Shown here: piece after piece, positions 8,113 to 16,002 of the stretch
Layout of the letters: each line of letters opens with the position of its first letter
How positions within the stretch are numbered: position 1 is the first letter of the stretch
Origin: Bacteroidaceae bacterium
GTDB taxonomy: Bacteria; Bacteroidota; Bacteroidia; Bacteroidales; Bacteroidaceae
NCBI GenBank assembly: GCA_024401215.1
Contig: JAKSLL010000038.1
Span: forward strand, 1-33,322
Direction of reading: 5' to 3'
DNA length: 33,322 bases
Translations under genes and position numbers: made by a program
Notes under the pieces: generated by a model
Databases searched by the model: none
What the model was told of the DNA's origin: nothing
The model's input: only the letters and a program-made list of their open reading frames with translations

Positions 8113-8577
8113 ATGATAACTACAGAGTACTGCCACACAGAAATCCATATTAACGGACGTCAACCACTGCCATACCAGTTGGCGGTAACGGAGTACGAGG
8201 ACAGGGAAAACTGGCTACCTATCGAGCTGCCGGAAGGTGTTTTCTTCGAGCTGCATACTATCGAAACTGATGAACATTGGACAAACGATTCTAATCGCGA
8301 GGTATTCGTCTGTCCCTACCATGTAGTCGTCCTGGACGAAGCTGAAGATGAATTCGAAGGACATTTTCTCACTGAGGATGAAGCCGTGAGATTCGTATTA
8401 GATACCAATAGTAACATTCCACGTAATGTCACTACGATGAATGAGATAAATGACTACTGTAAGGACAACGGTCTTAAAGTCCTTTGGTATTACTCCAAGA
8501 CGGAGATTTCCAACATCTGTCCTCCGATAACAGCAAAGATGATAAAATGCCTCTTGGAGGCAACTCATATACAATAA
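8113..8577 (+). CDS. Hypothetical protein (154 aa)
   Basis: The start is 7 nt after the previous stop, so it belongs to the same operon. The protein is acidic in the middle (VVLDEAEDEFEGHFLTEDEAVRFV) with a predicted mixed alpha/beta character and five scattered Cys. No family recognised. The region VCPYHVVVLDEAEDEFEGHF could form a beta-hairpin core. Nothing in the sequence shows membrane or export signals. Confidence 0.6.
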   Translation: MITTEYCHTEIHINGRQPLPYQLAVTEYEDRENWLPIELPEGVFFELHTIETDEHWTNDSNREVFVCPYHVVVLDEAEDEFEGHFLTEDEAVRFVLDTNSNIPRNVTTMNEINDYCKDNGLKVLWYYSKTEISNICPPITAKMIKCLLEATHIQ

Positions 8578-8595
8578 CAATAAAATCAGATAACT

Positions 8596-8970
8596 ATGGA
8601 ACTTAAAGAAATTGGAATTGGTGTAATGATCAACGATAACGACGAAGGTGAGATTGCTACAATGCCAGCAGCTGAGGTTGATGAACTCGTAGCCTTATAC
8701 AACAAAGCATTGGCAACCGTTCTCGTTGGCATAGAGGAAGAAGACCATCACCTGACATTCGACCCATGGCTCAAGGAGCAGAATCCAGCACTCTATGACA
8801 AAGCAATGAAGGCATTCATGGAGGAATACTCTACTCGCATGAGCAGCGAACCTATGGACGATGACGAATGGGAGATGGCAAATAAGTACGCCTCTCACTA
8901 TCGTGATATTGACGGAGTTTATCTTGATGACAGCAACGATGTGAAGTTTTACCGCTTCTCACATCAATAA
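8596..8970 (+). CDS. Acidic hypothetical protein (124 aa)
   Basis: Small, strongly acidic, probably helical protein (MPAAEVDELVALYNKALATV, MDDDEWEMANKYASHYRDIDG). No recognised domain or localisation signal. It follows the previous gene by 18 nt and is presumably in the operon that begins at 6626. A half-site CTTTCAA lies just downstream at 8973-8979 but has no partner arm or -7 box. Confidence 0.6.
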   Translation: MELKEIGIGVMINDNDEGEIATMPAAEVDELVALYNKALATVLVGIEEEDHHLTFDPWLKEQNPALYDKAMKAFMEEYSTRMSSEPMDDDEWEMANKYASHYRDIDGVYLDDSNDVKFYRFSHQ

Positions 8971-9012
8971 AACTTTCAAAGGTAGCTAAACTGAAACAAA
9001 TTTTAAGGACGT

Positions 9013-9552
9013 ATGAAGATATATATCAAGGCTGACTCGGATTTTGAAAATTGCATATATCCTTGGCGCAAGAATATCGAAGAGCAGATAAAGGAAACGA
9101 CAAGTCTTATTTCTGCGGAGTATGAGACAAGTATCTTTGAGTGGTTCAACACCGAAGGACAATGTCCATATTTCCCTTCATTCATTCAGGAGGATATACA
9201 CGCAAGATATATCAGAAATGGAGCAAGCCATTTTTACTTCGGCGAAACAGGACCATATTATCATTTACTGTTTGCGTGGGAACCTGCTGATTTTATTAAG
9301 TCGAATGACATACTCGATGAAGATGATTATGACGAGGCGCAAGCACTTGCCAGCGCAAAAGAAGAATATGTTGCCGTTTGTAAGAAGTTAGGTGTACAAT
9401 ATGATCACGATCTTAAACTACCTGATGGCTTCGTTTATATAGGATCATACGTTGATGGGCAGGATGAACCTTTGTCACTTCCTGGACTGAAGTTTGAAGA
9501 AGATGATGATGGAACATCCCGTCTTGCCCATTGTATGTTCAGCCGTTTATAA
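9013..9552 (+). CDS. Hypothetical protein (179 aa), possibly frameshifted at its 3' end
   Basis: Soluble protein with aromatic-rich middle (HFYFGETGPYYHLLFAWEPADF) and an acidic linker (NDILDEDDYDEAQALASAKEEY). No family recognised. The frame ends at 9552, but the +1 frame continues to a stop at 9614-9616 and reads SAVYNVNGEQEYRLF then SYKLDDSDEG, which looks like genuine protein and suits the end of this gene. Either a one-base indel near 9530-9550 has truncated it, or the extension is chance. It is the last gene before the operator-promoter at 9634. Confidence 0.55.
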   Translation: MKIYIKADSDFENCIYPWRKNIEEQIKETTSLISAEYETSIFEWFNTEGQCPYFPSFIQEDIHARYIRNGASHFYFGETGPYYHLLFAWEPADFIKSNDILDEDDYDEAQALASAKEEYVAVCKKLGVQYDHDLKLPDGFVYIGSYVDGQDEPLSLPGLKFEEDDDGTSRLAHCMFSRL

Positions 9553-9633
9553 TGTAAACGGTGAACAAGAGTACAGATTGTTTTCCTATAAGTTAGATGA
9601 TTCTGACGAAGGATGAAGGTACTACTCAAAAAC

Positions 9634-9765
9634 CTTTCAAAAGATTTGAAAGCATAACTCGCTTATTGTCAACAGTATTACAAGGGAAATAAGATATCAA
9701 TGTATTTCTTCCAACATCATTGAAAGAAATAGACGCCCAAGGATTCAAAAAATTAAGTACCTTTG
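9634..9765 (+). promoter_or_regulatory. Island operator-promoter B (two dyads + -7 box)
   Basis: The distal dyad CTTTCAA-AAGAT-TTGAAAG at 9634-9652 is a perfect inverted repeat (8-bp arms counting the flanking A/T) and continues as CATAAC. The proximal dyad CTTCCAA-CATCA-TTGAAAG is at 9708-9726. Right arms start at 9646 and 9720 (74 bp apart), and the -7 box TACCTTTG at 9758-9765 lies 38 bp after the proximal right arm. Drives 9828 onward. The gene-less stretch 9553-9827 holds this element and the 24-nt leader motif. Confidence 0.8.
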
Positions 9766-9784
9766 CTTCAGCAATAGGGAAACA

Positions 9785-9808
9785 GCCGATTCGCCCATAA
9801 GGAGGTAG
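9785..9808 (+). promoter_or_regulatory. 24-nt leader motif, copy 1
   Basis: GCCGATTCGC-N4-AAGGAGGTAG in the 5' leader of the 9828 gene, with CCAT as the variable core. The right half is a perfect match to the 16S anti-Shine-Dalgarno, unusual in Bacteroidales, but it lies about 22 nt from the start codon, too far for ordinary use. The same motif recurs at 12249-12272. Confidence 0.6.
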
Positions 9809-9827
9809 GCTTAATCATAAAAACAGA

Positions 9828-9959
9828 ATGCTTATGCTAATGTTCTTATTTGGATTCTTGATTGTGATCTTCGGTGGATTCATCCTCATAACACTTCTGA
9901 AGTTAGTGTTCATGATCATTAGTTGGATTATTTCATTCATCTTAAATATCTTTGGATAA
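9828..9959 (+). CDS. Small single-span membrane protein (43 aa)
   Basis: ATG at 9828 opens a 43-codon frame, almost entirely hydrophobic (MLMLMFLFGFLIVIFGGFI then LITLLKLVFMIISWIISF), enough for one or two membrane spans. It lies directly downstream of the island promoter and the 24-nt leader motif. Its TAA overlaps the ATG of the Cys-rich gene (TAATG), so translation is probably coupled. No charged signature of a known toxin family is obvious, although small hydrophobic peptides of this size include type I toxins and holin-like proteins. Confidence 0.55.
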   Translation: MLMLMFLFGFLIVIFGGFILITLLKLVFMIISWIISFILNIFG

Positions 9960-10255
9960 TGGAAACACTGGATGAAAACGGTGATTTGATAGCCTGGATT
10001 GATGACGACTGGGTTGATTGGTGTTCCACTTGCAAGTCATGTAATGCACTTGGTAAACCGAAATGTGAGTTTCCAGAGATAGCAACGCCAGACACCAAGT
10101 TTCACGAAATCGGTTGTCGTTATGAAGACAAATGTGCGTCATGTACTAAACTCGGAACAGACAAATGTACCCATCCCGACGTTGCAACAAAAGATACATT
10201 CTTCGATGACATTCCTTGTACGGATGATCACTGGGAGAGTGTAAAACAATTCTAA
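9959..10255 (+). CDS. Cys-rich protein with two zinc-knuckle-like repeats
   Basis: The 98-aa protein starts at ATG 9959, overlapping the preceding stop by one base; the longer frame to 9923 would run into the membrane gene. Two tandem repeats are visible: WCSTCKSCNALGKPKCEFP...IGC and KCASCTKLGTDKCTHPDVA...IPC. Each has CxxC plus two later Cys, a pattern suited to metal binding. The linkers repeat an ATPDTKFHEI / ATKDTFFDDI theme. The protein is otherwise acidic. Function unknown; it may serve as an adaptor for the membrane mini-protein or the downstream TPR protein (inference). Confidence 0.65.
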   Translation: METLDENGDLIAWIDDDWVDWCSTCKSCNALGKPKCEFPEIATPDTKFHEIGCRYEDKCASCTKLGTDKCTHPDVATKDTFFDDIPCTDDHWESVKQF

Positions 10256-10286
10256 AAATTAAAGTCAACAATAATTTCTAACTTAT

Positions 10287-12227
10287 ATGGCAATAATAGA
10301 GTATCTCCTGATAGGAGAAAAAGACAGTTTGACACGTTTGGAGTCTGCTATTCAGATAGCACAGCAAAAGAGTGAGAATGAAGATGTAAACTTCATGAAC
10401 GCATTGTTCACTGAGCTCGGGATCATGGAGGGAATAAATTCTCTTCTGGTGCGCAGCGATCGTGAGATAGATTGGAATACTTCTTACTCTGTTGTGGAAG
10501 GTATGAGGGTAATCACTACAGATGATGGGCTCTTGCATCCAACAATGTTAATCAAGGAAAATACCGACTATTCAGACAATACAAATCTCAATCATATCAT
10601 TAAGGTCTTGAATAACAGTATTCGTGTGGACCAGACACGTTATTATGGCAGAGGTGACTGTTGGACTACAGGTTCCGAAGGACAGTTCCCAGAGAAGTAT
10701 CATGTGAACTGCGAAGAAGTATGCACATTGGGTGTGGATGACTACTTTATGGATGAGGAGGATGTCATTAATGTCTTCAAGAACAAACTCTCAATTCCTG
10801 AAAGTATCTGCAGTATCGGTGGAATAACGGAATGGTGTGAACAGGAAGACATAGAGTGCGATATCGATGAGGTGGAGGAAAGATATACAATGAATATTGA
10901 TCGTGGAGATTGTGGCCTCGACTTGGAACAAATGCTTTCAGATGCACGACCAGCAGATAGTGAAGCCGCCATCAATGATTTATTCAGAAAGATATACAAT
11001 GAGGTGTCTCCTTGCATTTCCATAAGCAAAGGCTTTAGAATAGGAAGAAAATTGAGCTACAGTAGTAAGACGCTTATCTTCGCATACAAGATTGAGAAGG
11101 AACTTCTGAGTAAGTATATCATTGACTTTGGATGTAAAGAGGTCAAGGATAGCTACTTTGTTGGTCAGGACTACGATGATAAGCTGGGGGATTTCTCAAC
11201 AGATGAAATGAGCGTTGAAGATGCTCTGTTCGCATATATAGATACGAAGAATATAGAGTATCTGAAGATTGCAGCAGAGACTGGTCATAAGGAGGCTCAG
11301 TTTATGTATTATAAAGACCTAAGGTTCGACGACGAGCCTGCTTCTTTGCCTTGGCTCATAAAAGCAGCAGAGAACGGTCATGCAGAAGCTCAATATGAAC
11401 TGTACCGTAAATACCACAACGTTGACAAACAAATGCGCACTCCTTCCGATGATGAGAAAGAAATGATGTGGCTGAAGCGTTCTGCTGACGCTGGACATAA
11501 AAATGCCTTAGAGTGTATCATTGACGAAGACATTGACGATGAGGAGATGTATAAATATTTGCTCAAGGCTGCTGATGCAGGTATTGATAGTGTCTTTGAT
11601 AAACTGGGAAATCTGGCATACGACAGGCAAGATTATGCTGAGGCTGCACGTTGGTGGAGTAAGGGAGTTGGTTGGAATAAAGATAAATATGGCGAGATTC
11701 TGTTTGACGGTCTCGGTGTGGAACATGACTATGTAAAGGCTCTTGAATGCTACAAAGGATTCGCATCCGACATCTTCGATCTTATGCGCCAGATGGGCAT
11801 TGAACCTTCGCAGGAGAAAGCTAAAGAAATTGTAGGCGCGATAATAAGAGAAAGAAGACAGGAGCAATTAATACAAGCTGCAAATGATGCCCTTTGTGAC
11901 GAAGATTATGAAAAGTGCATTGAACTCTATGATAAGGCTGGAGGTATAGAAGTTCTGAGCGAAGCCTCTGACCTTAACAACTATGCATGGAGCTGTTGCA
12001 TGACAGGACAATACGATAAAGCTGTGGAATCTGCTCTGAAAGCTCTTGAATTAGATTGCTCGGGTGCCATTCTGGACACTATAGCAACTGCATACGAAGG
12101 TTTAGGTCGTTACGATGAAGCACTGAAGTATTACGAACAGTCACGCGATGCTTATCTTGCTGATGAAGATGAAGACTCTGCTGAGAGTGAATCTGAAAAA
12201 ATCAAGGCATTACAAGAGAAGAAATAG
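10287..12227 (+). CDS. Sel1/TPR-repeat protein (646 aa)
   Basis: The first 300 residues have no recognised fold and include an acidic Cys-containing region (WCEQEDIECDIDEVEERY). From about 310 onward there are Sel1-type repeats (AAETGHKEAQFMYYKDLR, AAENGHAEAQYELYRKYH, SADAGHKNALECI), then canonical TPRs (NNYAWSCCMTGQYDKAVESA; ATAYEGLGRYDEALKYYEQS) near 565-625, and an acidic tail ending at LQEKK. Such solenoids bind partner proteins. No signal peptide or membrane segment. It is in the unit driven by operator-promoter B, 31 nt after the Cys-rich gene. Likely a scaffold or sensor; partner unknown. Confidence 0.8.
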   Translation: MAIIEYLLIGEKDSLTRLESAIQIAQQKSENEDVNFMNALFTELGIMEGINSLLVRSDREIDWNTSYSVVEGMRVITTDDGLLHPTMLIKENTDYSDNTNLNHIIKVLNNSIRVDQTRYYGRGDCWTTGSEGQFPEKYHVNCEEVCTLGVDDYFMDEEDVINVFKNKLSIPESICSIGGITEWCEQEDIECDIDEVEERYTMNIDRGDCGLDLEQMLSDARPADSEAAINDLFRKIYNEVSPCISISKGFRIGRKLSYSSKTLIFAYKIEKELLSKYIIDFGCKEVKDSYFVGQDYDDKLGDFSTDEMSVEDALFAYIDTKNIEYLKIAAETGHKEAQFMYYKDLRFDDEPASLPWLIKAAENGHAEAQYELYRKYHNVDKQMRTPSDDEKEMMWLKRSADAGHKNALECIIDEDIDDEEMYKYLLKAADAGIDSVFDKLGNLAYDRQDYAEAARWWSKGVGWNKDKYGEILFDGLGVEHDYVKALECYKGFASDIFDLMRQMGIEPSQEKAKEIVGAIIRERRQEQLIQAANDALCDEDYEKCIELYDKAGGIEVLSEASDLNNYAWSCCMTGQYDKAVESALKALELDCSGAILDTIATAYEGLGRYDEALKYYEQSRDAYLADEDEDSAESESEKIKALQEKK

Positions 12228-12248
12228 TCCAGAACGATAACAAGAAGT

Positions 12249-12272
12249 GCCGATTCGCTAAAAAGGAGGTAG
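12249..12272 (+). promoter_or_regulatory. 24-nt leader motif, copy 2
   Basis: GCCGATTCGC-N4-AAGGAGGTAG with TAAA as the core, identical in both 10-nt flanks to 9785-9808. It precedes the gene at 12296 by about 24 nt. A CTCCTT at 12377-12382, inside that gene, could pair with the AAGGAG. This is possibly a translation-control element. Confidence 0.6.
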
Positions 12273-12295
12273 TCAAGAAATTGATATATTAAACT

Positions 12296-12700
12296 ATGAG
12301 TGAAAATTTGAATCCAAATCAGTACATAGAGGCAGTAAAAGCTATCTATGATGAAGCCCTACAGGCTGCTACCGATCTCCTTAAGGAAAAGGGAGAGAAG
12401 TGTTATATCGCATTCTCGGATTGGGAATGTGAGACAGAAGCTTACTACAGTTATAGTGACTGTACAGTATCAATCTTTGGTGTCGGATTAAATGAAAATG
12501 GTAACCTTTGTGTTGCTGCTGTAGTGAATAATATCGGTTACGGACATGGACCAGATGATTTTCCACAGTCATGGACAGAAGCCACAGAACTCAAATCTGA
12601 TTGCTTCCCTGATCTATACTGGTTTGTTGCCGAGAACATTGACAAGACCATTAGCAAGGAAGAAGCTGACGAGATTACCAAGGAATATTGGGATGAATAA
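12296..12700 (+). CDS. Acidic hypothetical protein (134 aa)
   Basis: Soluble acidic protein with an N-terminal helix (NPNQYIEAVKAIYDEALQAA), a central beta-rich part containing YSYSDCTVSIFGVGLNENG, and a helical acidic end (DKTISKEEADEITKEYWDE). No family recognised. Its leader carries the second copy of the 24-nt GCCGATTCGC/AAGGAGGTAG motif. It is followed after 9 nt by the lipoprotein gene. Confidence 0.6.
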   Translation: MSENLNPNQYIEAVKAIYDEALQAATDLLKEKGEKCYIAFSDWECETEAYYSYSDCTVSIFGVGLNENGNLCVAAVVNNIGYGHGPDDFPQSWTEATELKSDCFPDLYWFVAENIDKTISKEEADEITKEYWDE

Positions 12701-12709
12701 GACTTCTAA

Positions 12710-13198
12710 ATGAACATCAAAGTTATAATATCACTAATTCTCGCCACCTTGTTATGTGCCTGTTCACAGAAACAAGGTGGTGAGACAATCGAAACTCAAA
12801 GTGGCATTGACTCAACAAAAACTTGTGTCATGTCTGACGATAGTCTAATAACAGTATATTGGTGGGACACTGGTGATGGAGGAACCGCACCGCAGATAGA
12901 AGCCGTTTGTCGATACAAGACAGTAAACGGACTTGAGAAAAAAATTAAAATTCCAATACTCTCACTCGTTCATCCCGGTGACGATTACATACATCATGAA
13001 GTAGAGAAGATTATCAGCCTCGATACTGAGTATGGAAAGAGAATATATTTCTTCTATCTCAGAGCCAAAGTAGGAAGCAACGAATACGCTCATGACATGG
13101 TGTCAATGACCATAGAAAATGACTCGTTGATGCCAATAAATGTGATAAGTACAGAAAACGGTAATTTTTCGCACATAAGCCTTGATTTGTGCAAGTGA
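12710..13198 (+). CDS. Putative lipoprotein (162 aa)
   Basis: The N-terminus MNIKVIISLILATLLCACSQ is a lipoprotein signal: short basic start, hydrophobic core, then LLCAC with the acylated Cys at 18. The next residues, SQKQGGE, contain no strong retention signal known to me. The mature part looks beta-rich (DSLITVYWWDTGDGG, GKRIYFFYLRAKVGSNEY) and has no recognised family. It is the only clearly exported protein in the island, so it may link the system to the envelope. It ends just before operator-promoter C. Confidence 0.7.
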   Translation: MNIKVIISLILATLLCACSQKQGGETIETQSGIDSTKTCVMSDDSLITVYWWDTGDGGTAPQIEAVCRYKTVNGLEKKIKIPILSLVHPGDDYIHHEVEKIISLDTEYGKRIYFFYLRAKVGSNEYAHDMVSMTIENDSLMPINVISTENGNFSHISLDLCK

Positions 13199-13219
13199 CA
13201 ATAAAAACGTACAAAATAG

Positions 13220-13350
13220 TTTTCAATGTTCTTAAAAATATAACATATTGATTATCCGCGTAATACAAAAAGAATGAATAGATTTGCAGAATGCTTACAA
13301 ATAGGTTGAAAATTTGAATTTCCTTAAATAAAAAATAATACATATCTTTG
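13220..13350 (+). promoter_or_regulatory. Island operator-promoter C (sigma factor promoter)
   Basis: Distal dyad TTTTCAA-TGTTC-TTAAAAA at 13220-13238 (followed by TATAAC), proximal dyad CTTACAA-ATAGG-TTGAAAA at 13294-13312. Right arms start at 13232 and 13306 (74 bp apart), and the -7 box TATCTTTG at 13343-13350 is 37 bp after the proximal arm. The arms are weaker than at promoters B and D, but the geometry is the same. Confidence 0.65.
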
Positions 13351-13383
13351 TATAAAATTTCAAAACCAACTAAAAAAAAGCAT

Positions 13384-14256
13384 ATGAAAGAGTTCAAAAT
13401 CAGTACCAATTCAATCACTTCTCGTGACAGTATCTGCATCTCTAACTACCTCCGTGAGGTAAGTCACATTGAACTCATCACTCCAGATGAGGAGGCACGT
13501 CTCGCGCGTATTATTAATAATGGTGGACGTGAGGGAAAGAAGGCTAAGGAAGTGCTGGTTAAGGCGAACCTCCGTTTTGTGGTCAGCGTGGCTAAGTCGT
13601 TTCGCAACTCTGGTCTCGAACTCTCCGACCTTATCTCCGAGGGCAATCTCGGATTGTTGAGAGCTGCAGAGACCTTCGACGAGACACGTGGCTTCCGTTT
13701 CCTCACCTATGCTGTTTGGTGGATTCGCCAGAGCATCAACAACGCAATCATGAACAAGGGCGGCGTGGTACGCATTCCTTCCAACCAGCATCGCGTCTTC
13801 GCTGACTACCTCGCTATGCAGGAGGAAGTCATGCAGACAGAGGGTCGTGAACTCTCTCTTGATGAGTACTCTGAGATGAGCGGCATCTCGGTGTGTGACC
13901 TCACCAGCGTCATGAAGGCAGCACGCAAGGCAAACAGCCTTGATGCTAAGTTTGGCGACGACTCAGAGGCAACCTACCTCGACATGCTCACATCAGGCAG
14001 CAAGACCGATCGCACTATGGATATGCAGTCATTGTCAACAGACCTCGACCGTATCATTGCGTCTGTGCTTACCGATAAGGAGGCATACGTGCTGTGCCAT
14101 CACTTCGGCATCGGCTGTCCACCGGAGACCTATGACGTCATCGCTGCTGAGATCGGACTTTCACGCGAACGCACCCGCCAGCTCAATATGAATGCGGTAG
14201 AGAAACTGCGTAAGTCGTCAAAGTCACTTAATCTCGTAAACTATCTTGCAGCATGA
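13384..14256 (+). CDS. RNA polymerase sigma-70 factor (RpoD-like, group 2/3)
   Basis: The 290-aa protein (ATG 13384) has region 1.2 (YLREVSHIELITPDEEARLA), region 2 (LRFVVSVAKSFRNSGLELSD, NLGLLRAAETFDETRGFRFL, TYAVWWIRQSI), region 3 (VVRIPSNQHRVFADYLAMQE) and region 4 with HTH (YDVIAAEIGLSRERTRQL). It is close in length and layout to the housekeeping Bacteroidales sigma, but region 4 is shorter and divergent (AYVLCHHFGIGCPPETYDVI). An accessory sigma with a nearly canonical fold inside an island suggests dedicated transcription. Its own promoter carries the island dyads, so it should belong to the same circuit. The codon use appears more GC-rich than the neighbours. Confidence 0.9.
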   Translation: MKEFKISTNSITSRDSICISNYLREVSHIELITPDEEARLARIINNGGREGKKAKEVLVKANLRFVVSVAKSFRNSGLELSDLISEGNLGLLRAAETFDETRGFRFLTYAVWWIRQSINNAIMNKGGVVRIPSNQHRVFADYLAMQEEVMQTEGRELSLDEYSEMSGISVCDLTSVMKAARKANSLDAKFGDDSEATYLDMLTSGSKTDRTMDMQSLSTDLDRIIASVLTDKEAYVLCHHFGIGCPPETYDVIAAEIGLSRERTRQLNMNAVEKLRKSSKSLNLVNYLAA

Positions 14257-14324
14257 TTACATACGAACAGAGGAAACTGCGCCTCAGAGAGCTTATGGCT
14301 CTCATGAGGGCAGATTTATTATAG
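14253..14324 (+). CDS. Possible 23-aa peptide coupled to the sigma gene
   Basis: ATG at 14253 overlaps the sigma-factor stop (ATGA), and the frame MITYEQRKLRLRELMALMRADL ends at 14322-14324. The short amphipathic, Arg-rich helix and the exact overlap favour translation, but the length gives no statistical support. No recognised family. Confidence 0.3.
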   Translation: MITYEQRKLRLRELMALMRADLL

Positions 14325-14346
14325 AGAATAGAAAATACAATATATT

Positions 14347-15996
14347 ATGCCAAAGAAAATAACTTTCAATGACATTGTCCAGAATAAAATCAAAGACTTT
14401 GTCGGCACCAAACGATGGAGCAACTCCTGGTTTGCCAATAGGTATATTGATACATTCACTGAAATCTATGGCAAGATGGAGGCACCAAGTACTTCAACTT
14501 CGCGCAAACTTGTAGAGGAGAAAGGTCATGAATACTCAGAAAAGGAATGTATCGTTCTTGAAAGACTGACAGCCATCACCTTCCATAAGATGTGGCTGGA
14601 GGAACAGAAGCGAGTCATTTTGAAGAAGATGGATGATTACTCTCTTGCTCATGGAGAAGAATCTTCAAACCATGAAAAGACCTTCGATACGGAAGTTCAA
14701 CTTGGTGATTTGGTAAGAAAGTACACGAAGTTTGCTGATAGTCTGTCGGTTGACGATCTGACTGTCAGCTTCAGTCGTTATATTAACATAGAGACAAAGA
14801 TGCCTCTTGTCGTTCTCTGTGATACAGCATCTTTCGCAAGCTATCTTGTGGAGGAATGTGCTGATAATGCTTTGTATGTAGAAGCAGACAAACTACTTGA
14901 AGATGGTGCCGACTATCCAAATAACGTCATCTACACTTCGCTCAAGGTTTCCCCAATGAGCAAAGAAGCCGGAAAGTGTGTCAATGACGCGCTGAAGGTT
15001 ATCTATGGTTCGGCAGCCATCGGCAAGACTAAGCACGTCATTGTTATCATTGAGTCGTGGGACAGTGAAGCTATTGCTAAGTCACTGACAGAATGGAATG
15101 AAACAGCATTGCTCCTTCAGTTTAATTGGACCTACCAGATTATGCATGGATGGCTTCGCATGGAAGAGAATGCCGGACGTATGCATCCAGTATTGAAAAA
15201 GTATATAGGCGAGAAGATTACAGAAATCAAGACCTACAAGGATCCGAGTGGTAACTCACACTACAAACCAAGTTTCGAGTATCTTTACAGCATTCACAGT
15301 ATCACGTGCATGAATCTCGACAAGGGCGAGGAACAGCTTCTTAAGGAACTCATGAAAGATGATGTCCACACCTTTGGCATCAATAACTATCTTATCTCAA
15401 AAGTTTTTAAGACAGATGACTTTAAGGAGATGATGCTCATCCACCGTGAATTAGAGAAGAAAGTTGCATCCCTGCGTCCAACAGTTCCCGAAACAACTCA
15501 GAAGCACATCAACCGCTGCCTGAGCATGGTAAAGACGTGGCCCGAAGCATTCAAGGATGAGGTGCGCAGTTGGGTGGCACAAGGCGGTTCCCCAATTATG
15601 CCTGACTGTGACGGAGCCGACGAATGGATGGAGTTCCTCATGAATCAGTATGAAAAGCAACAGGAGTGGCTTGACGATGAGAAATACATCGCTGCTCTCA
15701 ACACCCTCAAGGCAGACGGCTTCCCAATGCACTGGTTCTCTGATACGTGTGATCAGAAGTCACTTCTCACCGCCATGATAACTTATCCGGAGTGGAAGGC
15801 TGCTTTCCCTCACAAGGAGGATTTCGACCTCCCACAGTTACAATTGGTCCTCCTGAGTGGCGAAGCACCATCACTGGATGCCAAGGGATGGAAGAGATGG
15901 TTTGAGCGAACCTACAACCTCAATCTCGTAGCCTTTAACTTCGACCTTATGATACAAATTCATCAGCTGAAATTGAAATTAGGACGAGTTCTCTGA
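14347..15996 (+). CDS. Hypothetical protein (549 aa)
   Basis: Large soluble protein with no recognised domain. The N-terminal 60 residues are basic and Trp/Tyr-containing (KRWSNSWFANRYIDTFTEIYG). The middle has alternating hydrophobic strands and helices (MPLVVLCDTASFASYLVEEC, KTKHVIVIIESWDSEAIAKS) reminiscent of a Rossmann-like core, without a Walker A. The C-terminal half is helical with several Trp. It lies 22 nt after the sigma-linked peptide and ends before a strong terminator, so it probably shares operator-promoter C with the sigma gene. Role unknown. Confidence 0.65.
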   Translation: MPKKITFNDIVQNKIKDFVGTKRWSNSWFANRYIDTFTEIYGKMEAPSTSTSRKLVEEKGHEYSEKECIVLERLTAITFHKMWLEEQKRVILKKMDDYSLAHGEESSNHEKTFDTEVQLGDLVRKYTKFADSLSVDDLTVSFSRYINIETKMPLVVLCDTASFASYLVEECADNALYVEADKLLEDGADYPNNVIYTSLKVSPMSKEAGKCVNDALKVIYGSAAIGKTKHVIVIIESWDSEAIAKSLTEWNETALLLQFNWTYQIMHGWLRMEENAGRMHPVLKKYIGEKITEIKTYKDPSGNSHYKPSFEYLYSIHSITCMNLDKGEEQLLKELMKDDVHTFGINNYLISKVFKTDDFKEMMLIHRELEKKVASLRPTVPETTQKHINRCLSMVKTWPEAFKDEVRSWVAQGGSPIMPDCDGADEWMEFLMNQYEKQQEWLDDEKYIAALNTLKADGFPMHWFSDTCDQKSLLTAMITYPEWKAAFPHKEDFDLPQLQLVLLSGEAPSLDAKGWKRWFERTYNLNLVAFNFDLMIQIHQLKLKLGRVL

Positions 15997-16002
15997 TATT
16001 CG

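Noticed and set aside
8973-8991. CTTTCAA half-site between 8596 and 9013 genes
   Set aside because: The right arm (GCTAAAC) does not match and no TAnnTTTG follows at 37-38 bp.
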